From Hydractinia echinata (lineage: Eukaryota; Cnidaria; Hydrozoa; Anthoathecata; Hydractiniidae), in NCBI GenBank assembly GCA_030067915.1, contig JASGCC010000081.1, forward strand, positions 682,001 through 746,000: a stretch of 64,000 nucleotides of DNA. Direction: 5' to 3'. This document shows positions 61,430-64,000 of this stretch, piece after piece. Positions within the stretch are counted from its first letter, which is position 1. Every line of letters starts with the position of its first letter. A program made the position numbers and the translations under genes. The notes below the pieces were generated by a model. The model had not been told where the DNA came from and did not search any database. It saw only the letters and a list, made by a program, of their open reading frames with translations.

Positions 61430-62310
61430 CAAGGTGTGATCCGGCATTGAACACTCTGTGGAGCCCTTACTAAGAGCCGTAAACTGTACCACAGGATCAG
61501 GTGAAGCGCTTCAGTACAGGTGTACAGTATGTCGTAAATTGAGTGAAGCGCATACACCATTATAGCGTTGGGACTGTCACAAATTGTTCAAAAAATAACT
61601 TTCCCACAACAATAGCTGAAATAAAACAGAGTGTACAAACCGTTGTTACCCTGTCAGAGCAAAAACAATCTTGCAATATTATTTTGTGGAATAAGTTTCA
61701 GTAAATATTAAAACAATAATTGTGACACTGGACTGGGCGCTTGGTACGGCTAAACCGTGCCACGCATGAGGTAATAGCCGTATAAAACCATTTTCCAAAA
61801 AAACTGTATCGCAACGGTTTAAATAAAAACAGAGAAAACGTTTTTCGGCAAATGTTTCCAATGAAAGTTAAAAAAAAATGTGACACTGAGCTGAACTCTT
61901 AGTACAGTTAAACGGTCTTGCACAGGCGTATAGGGATAATGCCATTTTAAAAAAAAGTTTCTTGCAGACTGTGTTTAAATAAAAACACAAGAAGAAGTCC
62001 TTTGCTAACACAGGGCTGAGCGGTTAGTCCAGGTAAACAGCGTTGCACATCCGTACAGGCGTGATTTCCGAGAAAGTTTAAAAATAATTGTCACAGTGGG
62101 CTGATCCCTTAGTACAGGTAAACCACGTCGTACATGCGCCTAGGCGTAACATCCTTTTCCAAAAAAACAGTGTGTTGTCAACACTGAGCTTAGCGCTTAG
62201 TACAGGTAAACTGTGTCGCACAAAAGACTTCAGTTTAAATAAAAACCCAGGAAACAGACCGTCGTTTAACAACGGGATAGGCACCTAGCACAGGTACTCC
62301 GCGCCTCATT
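61430..62310. repeat. Satellite-like array of about 110-130-bp units
   Basis: Diverged units containing CTTAGTACAGGTAAACxGxGTCGCACA, a CAAAAAAACAGTGTG-like part and TTTAAATAAAAACACAGGAAAC recur about six times. The inverse complement is found at 44020-44480. Confidence 0.6.
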
Positions 62311-64000
62311 AATAAAATCTTGACTTTTGCTAAAGCTTATATTACAGTAAAGTGGTAGCTAACTACTTAATTGCATTTAGTATGAAAAAGATTACTTAAA
62401 AATTCTGTTGCAGCCAACTATATTTGGTTACTTTTACATGTTAGCTAGAGGTAGTTAACCCCGGTCAGAATCAAGTAAAAATCAGATCGGCGAAGATAAC
62501 AGAAAAATCAGAAATGTTAGCTAACATCTACGTTGGTAGGCAGAATCCTAAAATTGGTAATGTTTAAGATTTATATATGGCTAGCGAACGTGACAGTAAG
62601 AAACAAATAACGAATACAAATCTTCATGTGGCTGAATAGCTAGATTAGCTAGCTAGCTAACTATAAAGTATAGGTGAATAAGCATGTAAGCAAATAGAAA
62701 ATATACCCGAAAAGTAGTTTTAAAAGAAACTACAGTCTTGTTAGAACACAAATAAAAGTATCGCAAAGCAAAAAAAATAAAGCAAACTGTTAAGAAACTT
62801 TCCTTTCTCCAGCACTGAGTTGGTCAGATCTGCTTGCCAAATTTCGGACGGATATTAGGGGAACGTAAAAAATGTTGCTAAGGAATATAAAGAGCTTTAG
62901 TTTCTAATTGGTCATATATATAAAACTCCGCTCCTGATTGGACCAACGGGAACCCGTCCCTGTGTCAGCGGGCTAGTATTTCGTGCGTGGTTAACACAAG
63001 TCGCTTTTGGCGTACGAGCAGACTGACGACGGCTATTATAATAGAGAAAAGATAGCTATTTGCATAATGAATCATGATATAACCACTTACTTCGCAAACC
63101 TTATCAAACACTACATAATATATAATTTTGTTTCAGCAAAAATAAACAAATCGAAATAAATTTTTAGAATAAACAGAAATAACATATGGATTGGCACTAT
63201 AATTCAAAGATTAGTAACATCCTTTACTTAAATCTAAGCTTTCTGAACATTTAATATCTTAATGCATGCGAGGTTTTGTGGGGAAACTCTGGAAATCTTA
63301 CTGTTTTACTCAAATACAAGTGTGAAAGGCTTGTAACCGTAGTTATTTTCCAAATTGCACAATTCAATGTAAAATAATGTACAGTGGGTGGGTAGTTGAA
63401 CATTTGTCCCTATTTCAATTACAGAAACTGTATTTGAAATTATTACGCATGGCTGAAAAAGGCTTTTTGTGTACATGTTACGTACGGTTATGAAATGCTT
63501 CTTGGGACTATAAAATGATCGAAGCAATCATGCATCAGTAACAAGTTGTTTGTGTAGATCTACTGTTACTTTTGTAAGTTTTGATGTAAATGAATGTTTT
63601 GATTGGTAGGTGGTGTAGTATAATTGATACATAGTTGTTTAATTTCTTTAATTTATATGTCGAAAAACTTGTCTGCAAAAGTATTTTTCTTGTTTTTCTA
63701 TTAACTGCCTTTAGAGATGAGGGTAATATCACCTTGCCAGATGGCAATAATAAACACCGCAAAATTTTGGTTGTTTAAAAGAGTGTTAAGTACAGTCAAG
63801 AAAATCTGAACAGCTCATAAACTTAGCAAAGCGCCATTTTTTGTGAGTGAGACTGTGCCTGGCAACTTTGGGATATAATGCATTGATATTTCTTTTTGAC
63901 AAATTGTTGACAAATTGGTGACTGAAACCCACACGCAGTTAGTTTTTCTCAACAAAAGTTTAAAATACGAAATATAAAAAGACAGCAGCTTACACAACAG
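62311..64000. other. Unassigned right end of the window
   Basis: AT-rich with TAGCTAGC runs at about 62650. A possible Helitron end lies near 63030-63045 (CTATTATAATAGAGAA). Short frames of 60-75 codons show no recognisable domain. Confidence 0.3.

Overview
The window looks like genomic DNA from a cnidarian, most likely a hydrozoan. It is AT-rich and intron-dense, with GT/AG introns all in phase 1, and it is full of DNA transposons and Helitrons. The genes form a tandem family of type I membrane receptors built as signal peptide, V-like Ig domain (D1), I-set-like Ig domain (D2), fibronectin-III-like domain (D3), transmembrane helix (TM) and a tyrosine-rich tail, with one exon per module. This architecture matches the Alr (allorecognition) receptor family of Hydractinia. 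Genus and locus are inferred from architecture only; no database search was possible.

Left part (1 to about 25.1 kb), plus strand. A chain of phase-compatible exons (D3, D2, D3, D1, D2, D3, TM, tail) ends with a stop at 5946. A tandem copy of its last module follows at 7008-9780. That copy has lost the D2 splice acceptor, and its tail exon is split by about 14.2 kb of inserted DNA (9781-23956); the second half of the exon resumes at 23957. The insertion has TACTCCCC-rich inverted termini. It holds an intronless PAN/EGF/pentraxin gene and at least three levels of nested transposons, including a TTAA-flanked 5-kb element with a decayed 'Mutator'-domain transposase and several Helitrons.

Middle part (25.1 to 33.9 kb). 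No convincing gene. It holds nested inverted-repeat elements, one packed with AGACGTCT motifs, hairpin MITEs and AT-rich sequence.

Right part (33.9 to 58.6 kb), minus strand. Four receptor genes lie in tandem and converge on the left array. Gene C (33993-37382) is a pseudogene. Gene D (38866-43071) is complete at 483 codons. Gene E (45323-49444) is a close paralogue of D with no signal-peptide exon found and a 90-bp tandem duplication in its TM exon. Gene F (52866-56609) is complete at 477 codons. An orphan tail-exon relic lies at about 58.5 kb. The last 6 kb is repeats and Helitrons.

The intact tails share a fixed tyrosine ruler (YxxL-x9-YxxL, with 15 residues between pairs), suggesting ITAM/ITIM-like signalling from variable homophilic or heterophilic receptors. 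Tandem duplication, exon loss, transposon insertion and small indels show a locus in rapid birth-and-death turnover.
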